Part shown: positions 31,685 through 43,367 of the stretch, piece by piece | Layout of the letters: every line of letters begins with the position of its first letter | How positions within the stretch are numbered: position 1 is the first letter of the stretch | From: Entamoeba invadens IP1 | Taxonomy: Eukaryota > Evosea > Mastigamoebida > Endamoebidae | NCBI RefSeq assembly: GCF_000330505.1 | Contig: NW_004440095.1 | Coordinates: forward strand, 63,785-127,784 | Length of the DNA: 64,000 nucleotides | Direction: 5' to 3' | Notes under the pieces: model-generated | Told to the model about the DNA's origin: nothing | The model's input: the letters and a program-made list of their open reading frames with translations, nothing else | The model's database searches: none | Translations under genes and position numbers: made by a program

Positions 31685-32453
31685 TCAAATGAAGTGGATG
31701 GCAAAAGAGGAGATGAAGAGTGTAATGCCGACAAGGTAAACAATCAAAGACTCTTTTTGTGAGTAAAAAACGAAGTATATAATATATAGTATTTAAAACT
31801 AACATTAACAAACTATTGTCGTACAAGTTTGAGAAGTCTGGGAAGCCAAGGTAATTACAAAGAGCATGACACAACACACAACTTATCACAGACTTTGTAC
31901 AGAAATAGACATACGACGAAAACATGCCAAATAGTGTTGTAAACATCACTTGGACTATGGCGGTGACTACTTTCTTGGTATCAATAACACTTTCTGTGAT
32001 AAGGTGGTGGAGGTGTGCCAACCCAAAGAGTGTCGAGCAGTAGACAAACGCGAATTTCTGTCCCCATCCATGTGTCATCAGAAATGGTATAAAAACGCCT
32101 CTAAAAAGGGTTTCCTCAATGATCGGTGCTGCTATCACAATACGAAGAACAGCAACTTTGTCGTCGAGAGACATGACATAATCCGTGCCCTGACTCACAC
32201 AATAGAAAAACCCTGCAAAGAGAACCAAAATTTGTGTGATATGAAAAAGTGTTTGTAGTACTGGAACATTGAACTCAATGTGCGTATTAAGTACTAATGA
32301 AGCCATCGCCGCAACAATAACCCCAACAAGAAGTCGTATCAATATGCAACTCGTGTTGTCTTTGACGTATTTATTAACTATATTTAATAATACTATAAGC
32401 ACATTTGTAACTAGAAAGGTAATAAACAATGCACTCCACTCGCTGGCCTCCAT
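31685..32453 (-). CDS. RCE1: CAAX prenyl protease 2 (RCE1-type intramembrane endopeptidase), two exons
   Basis: I model complement(join(31685..31752, 31814..32453)), 235 residues with several TM helices. RCE1 removes the last three residues (-aaX) of prenylated CAAX proteins such as Ras and Rho at the ER membrane. Catalytic motifs are in place: PIIEETLFRG (Glu113-Glu114), FGLAHLHH (His147) and CHALCNYLGFPDF (His196 and Asn200). The unspliced frame would end in 50 unrelated residues. Splicing out 61 nt instead gives YDNKSLIVYLVGITLF, which resembles the last helix of RCE1 (YLIGxxLF). The ATG read from 32453 is the first in frame. Entamoeba species are known to have an active RCE1. Confidence 0.88.
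31753..31813 (-). other. Intron of the RCE1 gene
   Basis: The donor is GTTTGT and the acceptor ACAAAAAG; the intron is 61 nt, phase 1. The joined coding length is 708 nt, divisible by three. Confidence 0.7.
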
Positions 32454-32942
32454 CTCTTCATTTAAAGTTTTTTATTAGTAATTATAATACTATTTTATAC
32501 TATAGAGTATAAGAAATGTTATCATTTTTTTTTCAAGTATTTTTATATTATAAAAAGGTAAAATAATTATTTATAAATAAGTTAAGTTGTAAATATCAAT
32601 ATGAACTTTGTTATTATTATTAATAAATTAACACTATAAACAATATTAAAGAAAAAAACAAGTGGTTCAATAATCAAGGAAATTTGAAGTTTATCAAATA
32701 TTTTCCCATTTTTTAGAAGTTTATAATGTGTTTTACTTTACATATACCAAAAAAATCAAAAATGTATTTATATCTTGGTGCAACAGTTTATTAAAATATA
32801 AAGCTTTATTTTTAGTTTTAACACTTAAGACTTATGACTGGATGGCAAAAAATCGGTGGATAGCGGAAATAGAACACATTTATTTCTAAATATAAAATAT
32901 TTTTTTTATTTATTTTTAAAAACATTGATTGACAACATATTA
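32454..32942. other. Intergenic left of the pogo-like element
   Basis: This spacer holds the RCE1 promoter and AT-rich sequence up to the transposon's TA. At 32833-32845 it contains TATGACTGGATGG, a 13-mer that recurs at 43339-43351 inside a hairpin. Confidence 0.5.
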
Positions 32943-32990
32943 CAGTCCCTCAAGCTAGCCTTATGGGAAAAGCTTGCCTTCTGGAAATGT
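32943..32990 (+). repeat. Left TIR of the 2.33-kb pogo-like element
   Basis: It begins CAGTCCCTCA, then has two copies of the 21-bp unit, AGCTAGCCTTATGGGAAA and AGCTTGCCTTCTGGAAAT. Confidence 0.88.
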
Positions 32991-33134
32991 TTTTCATTAA
33001 TTCTAGTTTATTTGTAATTTTAAAATAACAAAAATATAGTATATTTTGAATGTGTTATTTATAACTTGTTTAATCCATGCGCTTGCCTTATGGGATTTTA
33101 TTTTTGGAATTTACCACTTCATCGTTGTTTTTGG

Positions 33135-35099
33135 CTAATCTACTGGAACTTCATTTCCCAATTCTTCAAGTTCCATCATGGTAAAAGGTCTTCTAATACC
33201 ATTGTTGTCAAAAAGCGGCATTGATAATATTTCTAGGTCATATTTTGAAACGAATTTGCTGTTCGTTGTTCCAAAATCTAAATAGCTACTAAAATTATGC
33301 TGTTGGAAATCAGGTGATAGTCTAAGATTAAGCTGTAGTTGTCTTTTTTGTGGCAAATCTAAAGGCAATCCGATATTAAGTTGTGGTGAATTTTGAAGTT
33401 GGTTATATATTCGAAAACCGACCTCGAAAGTCGGTTGTAATGTATTGTTGATCTTCGTCCACACGTCTTTTGCGTCGACAATAGTTTTTTCATTGGCTAT
33501 AATGGCAGTTGTCATGACGACATTTTCGCGTGGTGGCGTCAATTTGTCAATTATGACATCACTCAAAATTGGAATCACCAATTTATGAACCAAAGATGCA
33601 TGTTTAATATCAACGTACACTTTTATAGAGTGGTCTTTTATGATAGATACATAACATGCTCTAGTAAAAGAAGCAATTATATTCTCAGAAGTCGTCTTTT
33701 GATATATCGAACGAAGTACTTTAGAAATCTGGCTTGTAACTCTGGCTCCCCATTGTGCTCTTTCCTTTTCTATTGCTTTCGTAGAAATGGGATCCTCAAG
33801 AGACTTAATCCATTCAGAAAACAAACAACACAGTTCATCATTTTCTTCGTGACATTCGGTTCCTGCCGTTTGATTGGTTGTTGGTATTTGTAGTCTTTTA
33901 AATGTTGTGAATATGGGAACTTGTGTTGTTGCATTCTTTTTTACAATTCCAAACAAACACAAATCAAGTGGTTGAGTGAGATGACTACTATGTGGAACTA
34001 AAAAATGTATGTTGACGTGGTTACATTTAAAAATTTCAATCAAATCACTATCAAAATGAGCTTTAAAATTATCCATGAATATCACCGACCATGTTGTTTC
34101 GTTGAGTTTCAACTTTTTACGTTTTTCAACGATATACTTCAACACGCTGTCATACATCCAACTACAAAATATAAACCTGTTAACAAATCCCGTGTTGGTA
34201 AAATAAATCTTGACTTTGGGGTAATTTAAACAAATGTCTTCTCCAATGTACTTGTTTGGAATTACTATTGCAGGAGAACAGAATTTACCCGAAGCGGATA
34301 TACACGATATAACAGTACTTCGTTTTGATGAACGTGAAATTCCAACATTCGTTGTTGTCGTTTTATCATCAACAAAAACTCTTACTTTTTGAGAGTCAGT
34401 CCATTCATTAAATCCTATTTCGTCTATATTATAAAACAAAGCAGGATGTGTTCCATTCCATTCTGAAATTTTAATGTAATTATCCAACAAGTCTTTTGGG
34501 TTGCATTCCAACCTTTTTAACTCTTCTGGTCTAGCCATAGTGGTTGTTTTGTGGTGAAATTGTTTAACATGATTCACTATTCCATTTAAAGAGACGTCGA
34601 AATAAGGATTGAATTGTTGGCATATTAAATCAACAACATGTGGTGTAGCAACAATTGATTTTGCATTACAACATTTAAACATCTGACTGATTGCTGCATC
34701 CATTTCAAAGGTAAAATGACTTGGTCTTCTTGGTTGTACCTATTTTTGGATTAAATGATTATGAATTGCACCATCAGTCAATCCGAACAATATGCCAATT
34801 GTTGCTTCTGAAGCTTTAAATTTATTTCTTATCATTTTTATTTGATCAACTTTTGTTTGACACACAAAATAATCAGGACTTAATTTTAATAAAAGATCTT
34901 TTGCTTTGTTTATAACTTTTAAAGAAGCCAGACGTCTATTTTCACTTGAAATAATACATTTTTTGATTTCATCTAAACTTAATGCTTTTACTCGCGTTGT
35001 TTTTGTTTTTTGAAGCTCGAAATCAATATCTAAAGTTTGGTTGTGGATTTTTTGTACAACAGCTTCTGTGAACGTTTTATAGTCATGATCAAAATCCAT
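33135..35099 (-). pseudogene. Pogo-like DDE transposase with one in-frame stop
   Basis: Read from the ATG at 35099, 119 codons lead to a TAG at 34742-34740, and the same frame then stays open for 535 codons to 33135. Residues 1-119 look like a helix-turn-helix DNA-binding region (ATIGILFGLTDGAIHNHLI). The second part holds the DDE_1 catalytic core: FYNIDEIGF (first Asp), VIFMDNFKAHF (second) and SSHLTQPLDLCLFG (third), with 35 residues between the second and third. This is a cut-and-paste transposase of the pogo/Tigger/CENP-B type. A start at the internal ATG (34703) would lack the DNA-binding domain. No splice signal removes the stop, so I call it a nonsense mutation or readthrough site. Confidence 0.85.
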
Positions 35100-35224
35100 T
35101 TGTTTGATTTATTCGAGATCTATTTTTATTAAATCTTAAAATATCACTGATTTTCAAAACATTGTTCTCAACAATATACTATTATTTATTAATTTGTTAT
35201 AATAAATAAAACTATTTTACAAAA

Positions 35225-35272
35225 ACAATCCCATAAGGCTAGCTTTTTCCATATAGCTAGCTGTGATTACTG
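35225..35272 (-). repeat. Right TIR of the 2.33-kb pogo-like element
   Basis: Read inwards on the minus strand it begins CAGTAATCAC, then AGCTAGCTATATGGAAAA and AGCTAGCCTTATGGGATT. It aligns to the left TIR without gaps. Confidence 0.88.
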
Positions 35273-35274
35273 TA

Positions 35275-38200
35275 ATTGGTTTCAGTTTACACATAAAAGA
35301 TATTTTGAATTACCCAAATTCGGTTTATTATGAAAAATGTAGTATTATTTTTATAGATTATTTAAATTAACCACTTTTTTAGTTGTAAAATTTTCACAAT
35401 ATAAACTTGTTACAATACAATGGTTTTAAATAATTATTTAATTTAAATATAGTTATAATTGTTGTTTAAGGGACAAATTTACACAAGCATAAATAACAAC
35501 GTAGAAACAATAACGTGGTTTATAATTATTTTGTTTTAATTTGTTTTTATTCAATAGTTTACACTTATATGTTATTCAAACAATTAAAAATAAAACATAC
35601 TATTGATTTTCCTGTTTAGAATCAAGTGTCATGTTTACTACACCTTTTTATTGTTATTTAAACTGTATTGGTGTTGTTACAGTTTGATTTTGTGTGTTAT
35701 TAAAAATTTTAATTAAAAAATTGATTAATTTTGATTGTTTGTATCAATAAACAATTATTTTGTTCATAAGGATTTTTATTGAAGTTTTTTAACTCTTTGA
35801 CACCGAGCAAATTTATTTTTATATATCTTATGTTAAAATGTTTTAGAGCAATAAGTTGGTAATAAAAATTGTTGTAAACAAATATATACTCTTAAACTTG
35901 GTTTAATGTTTAATGATTTTTGTTTAAGGTATTGTGTTTAAATTCATAAGTTGCCTTATATTATATTTGGACTTTTCGAAATGAAAGTTTAGTTATTGAC
36001 AGTGAAACTCTTTAAATCAACTAACTTTAAATTATTAAAAATTATTATTCAATTAGTGGCTCCACTTAATTCTTTTATTAATGTTGTTGTGTTTATAAAA
36101 TACACGTGATTAATCTTGTTTGTTGTATTATAAAAATAATAAAAAGTTAGTAAAATAACAAATTTACATAATTTTGATTATATGTAATTATGAACAAAAA
36201 GTCTCGGAAGGAAAAATGCGACCACATTATTAAGTTACACAATAAAATCAATCACAATGAATTATTTTTTCTGCTTTAAAAAAATGTCACACAAATAACT
36301 TAAATTTTACCATTATTAACCCTTAAAAATAGCGGTTTTAATTATTTATAAAACAAAGTTATCGACATGATTAAATGTTTAAATCAATTAATAATAGATA
36401 TACAATATTGTATATATAAATGTAATTTTCAGTTAAATAATGACTTTTAATGACATTGTTATTCTCTATTATTCATTGTAACTATTGTGTAAATTATTTG
36501 ACATATTGTTAAAACCAAAAATATAATAACCAATTGTTATCAATTTTATTGTGTAATTATTTGGAGGTTTTCAATTATCATTCAACATATTTTGTTGAGA
36601 ATCACATTCAAGTGAGACATCAAATACAATTATTTTTTCTTAACTATTGTTTTATTGTTTTTCAAAATACAAAACACAACAGTAAATATATGTATTTCTA
36701 TAATACCACAAATATCACAATCAATTAAGACGGAGGCACCTATTTAATAATAATAATAATATTATTAATTTAATAACAACATTTGGTGTATTGGGTTTTA
36801 CTGTTATTTGTTAACAGTAAAACACTTTCATTTGAAAAACAGCCTAAAATTAAATAGTGGTAATTGTTAAATTTGCAAATATGAAACATAAAACTAAAAA
36901 TTCAAAATGTAACATCAATATCAAGAGAATAACACAATTTAAAATATTTTTAGGTTCCGACTTGTGGCTAATATATACATACACATAATATATTACAATC
37001 AATAGTCTAAGGGAAATCAACACATTTAATTAATAGACAACTACTTTACAAGTGGTAATCGAATTCAACAATTACATTTGTATTGACATTATTGTATATA
37101 TTTTATTTATAATTGAAAATGCAGTCTTTTGAATGTTAATTAATGTTGTTAATGAAGCATATATAAACTGTATATTTTAAAATAATTAAATAGAAGATAA
37201 ACTTTTAATTTTGGTTGTGCTCAAATTAAAAAAAATAATACATTTTGTATAAATTATAACTTTATAATTAATAATAAAAAACAACAAAATAATAGTAGTT
37301 AAGTATGTTTAAAATGATTTCTTCTTAATGACCACTTCTTTTTGATTTTATATATAAAATGATATTTAATAATAAAATGATTGGTACTGTTTACCACTAA
37401 AGCTTATATATAGAATATGAAAACTTTTTCAATACAAAGTGATAATTTGCATTATACTTTCATTATATTTTTTTTAGTTATAACTTTAAAAACAATATGT
37501 TGCAAAAAGCGGATTATCAACTTTTCTGTGTATGTAAAATATGTAATATACTTTATTGTTATTTATAATAATTAAGTTATACATGATGATCTCTCTGTTT
37601 AATACAATACTTTAATAAGTATTTTTATTTAATTATTATATGTAAATACATGATAACAACTAATGAATTGTTTTTTATATAAGTGTTATATTATTTAATC
37701 ATGAATCAACAATTAAAATATTCTTAGTTTAGTTATACATATTAACACATTTCAAGTATAAATGTAACATAATTTTATTCTTTAAATTAGATGATAGTGT
37801 TGTTATATATGGTTGTTTATTTACATTTTATGTTGTTTTGACTTTTTAAACCAGCAACAATTTAAATGATTCAAATATTAAATTTTATAAATTAACCATG
37901 TATTGTAAATTTACTTTTTATTGTGTATGTTTTAGTAATAAATTGGGATTGTTTAAAAGAATTTAATTGATATTTCATTTGTCACTTGGCTGTTATTTAT
38001 GTTTATTGTTAAGTATATTTCTAAATATAAGTATAATTACAGTATTATTAATGTTATTAATAAATGTGTATTGTCGTTTACATTTGTATTGATGTTGAAT
38101 ATATTTGTACACATCAGAATGTCAAGGAAAACACTGAAATAACAGAAGATTTTTAATAATGATATCATAGACGACTTAATATACAACAAAAACAAACAAC

Positions 38201-38584
38201 TAATTTAGTTGTTTTTTGTTTGAAAGATTATTAATTGGGTTTTTGATACAAATACAATGTTGTGGAAATCACGATTATGATATTTGATAAGTTTGATATT
38301 TTATTATAATTTTTGTAATTATGTATTGATTTAATATAATTACCTTTTTAAATATGAACATTGTTTTTTACAACGATGTACTTTGATAAGTTTTGATTTA
38401 TAATTACGATTGTTTTAATGTTTGTAATACATCTGAATATTTTTTTGATTTTACAAACATTGAAAAAAATAATTCAGCAAAATAAAATTTTGTATACTAA
38501 AAAACAAATAATTTATTTATATAATTTTTCTTTTTGCCATTTATGGAAACTGCTTTGTCCAGTGGATAGAAAAAATAGAATCAT
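35275..38584. other. Gene-free AT-rich region
   Basis: This stretch of 3.3 kb shows no open frame with a recognisable domain. Short frames (for example 36534-36728) are low-complexity. G and C are rare and poly-A/T runs are everywhere. Confidence 0.5.
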
Positions 38585-38626
38585 GTATCCACTCATACTC
38601 CGTAGCTTTTGCATTTTTTACTCACA
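38560..38626 (+). repeat. Inverted repeat copy A with small hairpin
   Basis: It contains CATACTCCGTAGCTTTTGCA followed by TTTTTTA, which occurs in inverted orientation at 43318-43342. Just to its left, AGTGGATA (from 38561) and TATCCACT form an 8-bp stem. Confidence 0.7.
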
Positions 38627-40568
38627 AAATTTTTGTCTCATTTTTGTTTTTCTGTTTTTTTTTCGATTATCGAGTGCACCTTTAATCAACAAAATACACT
38701 TTTATTTTTGGAAAAATACTTTTACCAAACTTATTTTAGAATTGTGCAAAAAAATACAGATTTAAAAATAAATCATTATCATTTTATATTTAGAACCAGT
38801 CTTTCAATTCCCGATCATTTAAGTCTACATAATGTATTATTTAACTATAAAAAATGAAAAGTTATCCAAAATGAACAAAATAACATTGCGATTATTAATT
38901 GTTTTAACAAACAGGCATAAACGCCTTTATACCAAAAAGACAAAAATAAAAAACGATTAAAACAATACATATAAAAACCCCAGTTATAACCAAATAATAT
39001 ACCAATTTTTTTTATAAAAGAATCATTTCAGCAAATAATACATCTATAACAGACTTTGATGACGTAAGGCAACGGGAAATAATATTAGATCGGTTTTTAT
39101 AAAACCCCCAATCTCAAAAATAATAAAAAATCATCTATGAAATCTTGCGCTTGGCTTTTAATCAGGCTATTATTACATGGTAGATTATTTTTATGTATTT
39201 TAATGTTCTGTTGTTTATTATTAGTTTATTTATAATATTTTTACAACCATATTTTATTGATAATTTTTAATTTACAATTTATTATTATTAAACTATATAG
39301 AAAATGATATAAACCTAACCCACCATAAGAACAATTCATTTACAAATTTTTATGTTTTGATTATTTTGAATTGAATTAATACTCCAATTTTGAATTATGG
39401 GATTCATTTTATTTAACTAAATGAAATGTAATAATATTATAAATAATAAATAAAATAAAAATAATAATTAGCAGACCATTATATTAATTAACACTATTAC
39501 TGATGTTTATATTTTCATGTTTGTGGTGATTATTTACAATAATAATAACAATGAATATAATGATATAAACAACTTAAGCTTTTTTATTCGGGTGTAAAAG
39601 AATAAAAAAATAAAAATTATTGTCATGCCTTATAATTACCATTTTAAAATGTATCAGTTAAGCATGGTAACTATAGTTTTGATATGGTTAATTGAAATAT
39701 TTTTATCGATTATCAACTTGGAGTAGTCAATTAATTGTAAATTAGTATTATTTTGTTTATTTGGTTCTCTTCATCATTGTTATTACTATAAAAGTCGTTG
39801 AAGAAGTTGTATTATAATAGTAATAATTTATGTTGAACTTTTGATTTATAGTCGGGTTTTACAACATTAATAAAAATTGTTTCGACTGGTTAAACAATTT
39901 TTAAATTTGAACTTATCAATAAACATACTAAAACACACACAACAATATGAAATACAAACATGGTGTGTTGTCTATTACTTTATTGAAAAATTCCTTTAAA
40001 TTGAAATGTTTTTGAGACGATATCTTTTTTTATTTCAAAAAAGTGTATTAAAATATCAATTAACAAAATCATATTTTTTATTGTTTAATTATTTTTGTTT
40101 TACTTACTTTGTTGAGTGTTTTAAAATTGCTGTTTATAAGTTACACTAATCATTATTTGTTGGTGCGCAATTAACAAAATTACTTGTCGAGCATAATTTT
40201 TATCAAAGTAATAATTGAATTAATTTGAACAATTAATTATTTAATTTTGTTGTGTTTTATTCAAAAAATGTGAAAAGGTAATCTTATCATTATATTGAAG
40301 TTTATAACAATTATTGTTCCAACATTAAATTCACAATATTTATTGTATTCACTGATACCTTCTCTGTTATTTACATTGTGTTTATTTTATTATTGATGGA
40401 GATTTGGGCACTTTTAATTCATTATATTATTGCATTTCTTTAATTATTTTGTTTCGAACAATACTTTAAATAACTATTTAAAACAAAACACTTTATACTT
40501 ATTTAAAAACATTGTAGAATAAAAAAGTCGCAATATGATTACATTTTGATGGTTGATACTATTACAAA
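38627..40568. other. Gene-free AT-rich region left of the MITE
   Basis: No credible gene is visible. A 115-codon frame at 38418-38765 runs through the repeat copy A and is rich in Phe, Ile and Lys, as expected of AT-rich noncoding DNA. Confidence 0.45.
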
Positions 40569-40570
40569 TA

Positions 40571-40638
40571 CAGTATAATCCGGGTTTAATTCCAGTCCGG
40601 GTTTAATTAAATAATCGGGTTTAATTCATTCAAAATTA
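40571..40638 (+). repeat. Left end of the MITE with repeated GGGTTTAATT units
   Basis: There are three tandem-like copies of CGGGTTTAATT (starting near 40581, 40598 and 40617). The outermost belongs to the perfect TIR. Confidence 0.8.
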
Positions 40639-40892
40639 ATTAAACCCGAAGAAAGAAAAAATGATAAAAACAACACTTTTGAGTTTTATTACCATAGTCT
40701 TGTTTTTGTTTAAATTTATGTAAAATAATTGGGTTTTCACCTAAATTAATCAGAATATTTGTTTTTGAATAAAAATGCATTATTTTTGTTTCTGGAACTA
40801 TTTTTTGGTACTATTACATTATAAATTACTTATTATTTAATAATAAATAAATAAAAAAGAACATAATAAACTCTATTTTTATTCGTTTTCAT

Positions 40893-41144
40893 TTATTTAA
40901 ACACACTTGTTTCCACCACCGCATTAACAAAGTATTTGCCGCGAGTGTTTTTTGAATGAAGTCCACTTTTCAGCCACTGTTTGTGCGTCCCCATGTCACC
41001 ACTTTCCTCCTCCGTACTGTTTGGACGCGGATGTGGTCCCTTTTCAAACGGGGCGTTCATTGGGATCTGTGCTAAGGAGGACATTGAAAGTGTGTGGAAC
41101 GGGTGCACAAACAGACCGCCTGTGCCTTCTTTTCGATATTTGTC
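40893..41144 (-). pseudogene. Possible captured gene fragment inside the MITE
   Basis: The minus strand is open for 83 codons (41144 to the TAA at 40893) with protein-like composition, for example GTGGLFVHPFHTLSM and THKQWLKSGLHSKNTRGKYF. The open stretch follows an in-frame stop and has no proper ATG at its start, so it resembles an exon piece rather than a gene. In the line 40981-41040, 35 of 60 bases are G or C, against about 20% in nearby lines. I do not recognise the family. The plus strand is also open for 79 codons but reads less like a protein. Confidence 0.4.
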
Positions 41145-41435
41145 TCACTCGGTTTCCACTGTTTCGAGGTGAATTATCAACACATTTTTAATTCGGGAAC
41201 CAGACCAATTATTATCCCAAGCTCCCATTTACTAAAATTTTAATTAAAATATTATATTAAATAGTTAAAAAAAACTTTATTTTTAGAGACGATGAAAAAG
41301 CCTTTACCATCATCATTTGTTTTTGGTTGAATCAGATAATTATTAAATAATTATAACTATGAAACTACCGAAAGTTAATTCCATCAATTATTTTTGATTT
41401 AAAAACCATTTAAAAAAATTTTCTTGAAAAAAGTG

Positions 41436-41491
41436 GAATTAAACCCGATAGTTCCAAAATATTTTAAGTGAATTAAACCCGGATTATACTG
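41436..41491 (-). repeat. Right end of the MITE
   Basis: On the minus strand it begins CAGTATAATCCGGGTTTAAT and has a second GGGTTTAATT unit about 45 bp in. Confidence 0.8.
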
Positions 41492-41493
41492 TA

Positions 41494-43317
41494 CTTCTTC
41501 AAATTATAATTAAATATTAAATTCAATGTTTATTATAATTTTAATGAGAGTAACATGTTTCGAAAAATAACACTTTTGACATTTTTATGTTTTATTAATC
41601 ATATATTTCTACTTTTTGTTTATTCATTTTTTAATTTCTTTTGTGGACAACTTTAAATTAACCACTTTATCATTTAATTAACTTTTTATGCTTTCCTTTT
41701 GTTCTCTTATTTGAAAAAAAACATATGAATCAACAATCACAAAGTTTTTGTGTATTTTTTTGTTAAACAAATGCTCTTCCATGATTCGTGTACTTACTGT
41801 GTTTAAACGGTAACAATCAATTGATTTTGAAAAGTTTAATCTTCAACTTCATTGAAATTACCGAAATACAAGAAAACAAAAAAAAACGTATAGCAATTGT
41901 GATAATTATGTGAAAACATTTTATTAATTGATTTTTACAAAATCAATTTGTTTTCTCTTTACAATTATTTATCATTCAAATTAAAATTGTTTTATAACAG
42001 AATAAGAACATAAGCAACATTATAAATAATATAAACAAGATGTGTGTATTATGTAAACTTTAACTATATTAAATTTGTATTATATTCAACTCAACTATTA
42101 TGTATTTTTCCAAATAATTATCTATAAACAAACCAAATTCTTTGACTTTTTATTTTTGTCTATTTTACTCGCCATTTTAAATTACATGAATGTTGCTGTT
42201 TTCTGTTCACAATTATCATAATTATTTGAAAAATCTCGTTTTTTATACATAAATTGATAAACTTGATTTTAAAGACTAGTCTTTATCAGTTTAATGAATA
42301 ATTTGAATTGATAATTTTATATGTGTATATTGTTTATGAGTTTAGATCAAATGCTATTGATTTGAATAGATAAACTTGATGTCAAAATAACGTTTATAAT
42401 AATAAAACCATTACACTTTATTTACAAACAATCATAAATACTCCAACCACTTTAATAAATTTCTTAATGTTTTATGTTTATTTAAAACATAGATCTAAAT
42501 CCTGTTATTTTTATTGAGTATTTTGAAGGTTTCTGATAAAATTATCTCAAAATTATGATGGTGGACTTTTATGAATTATCAACACTATCCTTTTTCAATA
42601 ATTTTGTTGTTGAAAAAAATACTTATTCAATGAATACTCTATAATATCTGATTATTCTTCAATCTATACTTATTATAATTTATTATATTACCACTCTTAA
42701 CTGTATTATCCACATTAAGAATATACTAAATGTAAAGTTAACACTTCAATGTTGATTATATGTTTAATTGTCTATTGATATTTCACTTTTTATTTATTTG
42801 TTTTATTATATTTCTTTTGTGGACTGCTTTCTATTTACCACTTTATCATTTAAATATCATCTTATGCTTTATTTCTGTTCTTTCATTTGAAAATAAGTTA
42901 ATCAACAATCACATTGTCTTTTGGTCAACTTAATTACATGAAAAAACATGATTTATTTTTGTTCAATATTTATTATATTTCAATTATTATTTAATTAAAA
43001 AATAAGTTATACACATTAAACTTCTTGTTTTTTGTTGTTGCAAATATGTTTAATATTTTTATAATGTTATTTTAATAACAAACTTATCATCTAAAAAAAT
43101 ATAAATAGTTTTTTATTTTCTTTAAAGGTTTTATTTTTACATTCGGCATTTTGAACAAAATAATAACCAAAAAGTGAAAGATTTATATTGTTTCTTCATA
43201 ACATTTATTATTTTACAAAAACACTTCCAATTTTAGATTATTTACTTTGAGAAAAATAAGTTGGTAAAGGGAAATGCACTTTTGGGCAAAATTGCTTGAA
43301 AAAAGACTGGGTTTTTA
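41494..43317. other. Gene-free AT-rich region right of the MITE
   Basis: This is 1.8 kb of AT-rich sequence without a coding frame or recognisable element ends. Confidence 0.45.
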
Positions 43318-43367
43318 AAAAATGCAAAAGCTACGGAGTATGACTGGATGGGTCTCATCCAGTCATA
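43318..43367 (-). repeat. Inverted repeat copy B with 12-bp hairpin
   Basis: The minus strand carries CATACTCCGTAGCTTTTGCA, the inverted partner of 38594-38620. It abuts a perfect hairpin: TATGACTGGATG (43339-43350), a 5-base loop, and CATCCAGTCATA (43356-43367). Confidence 0.75.

Larger units (their letters stand above)
32941..35274. mobile_element. Pogo-like DNA transposon, 2.33 kb, nearly complete
   Basis: The element proper runs from 32943 to 35272 between TA dinucleotides (32941-32942 and 35273-35274). Both ends begin CAGT, as in pogo/Tigger elements, and form TIRs of about 48 bp. Each TIR contains two tandem copies of a 21-bp unit of the form AGCTAGCCTTATGGGAAAA. A further copy (GCTTGCCTTATGGGA) sits inside the left end at 33081-33095. 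It encodes one transposase frame on the minus strand, broken by one stop codon. The clean ends and otherwise open frame suggest recent activity. Confidence 0.9.
40569..41493. mobile_element. Pogo-like MITE, 921 bp, with GC-rich insert
   Basis: The element proper (40571-41491) lies between TA dinucleotides. Its ends are inverted copies of CAGTATAATCCGGGTTTAAT (24 bp identical including the TA). The unit GGGTTTAATT recurs three times at the left end and is also found inverted inside both ends, which looks like a set of transposase-binding sites. It has no transposase, so it depends on an enzyme supplied in trans. Its centre (about 40905-41190) is far richer in G and C than anything around it. 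Confidence 0.88.

Noticed and set aside
38418..38857. 115- and 82-codon frames in the desert
   Set aside because: Phe/Ile/Lys-rich and overlapping a repeat block; not gene-like.
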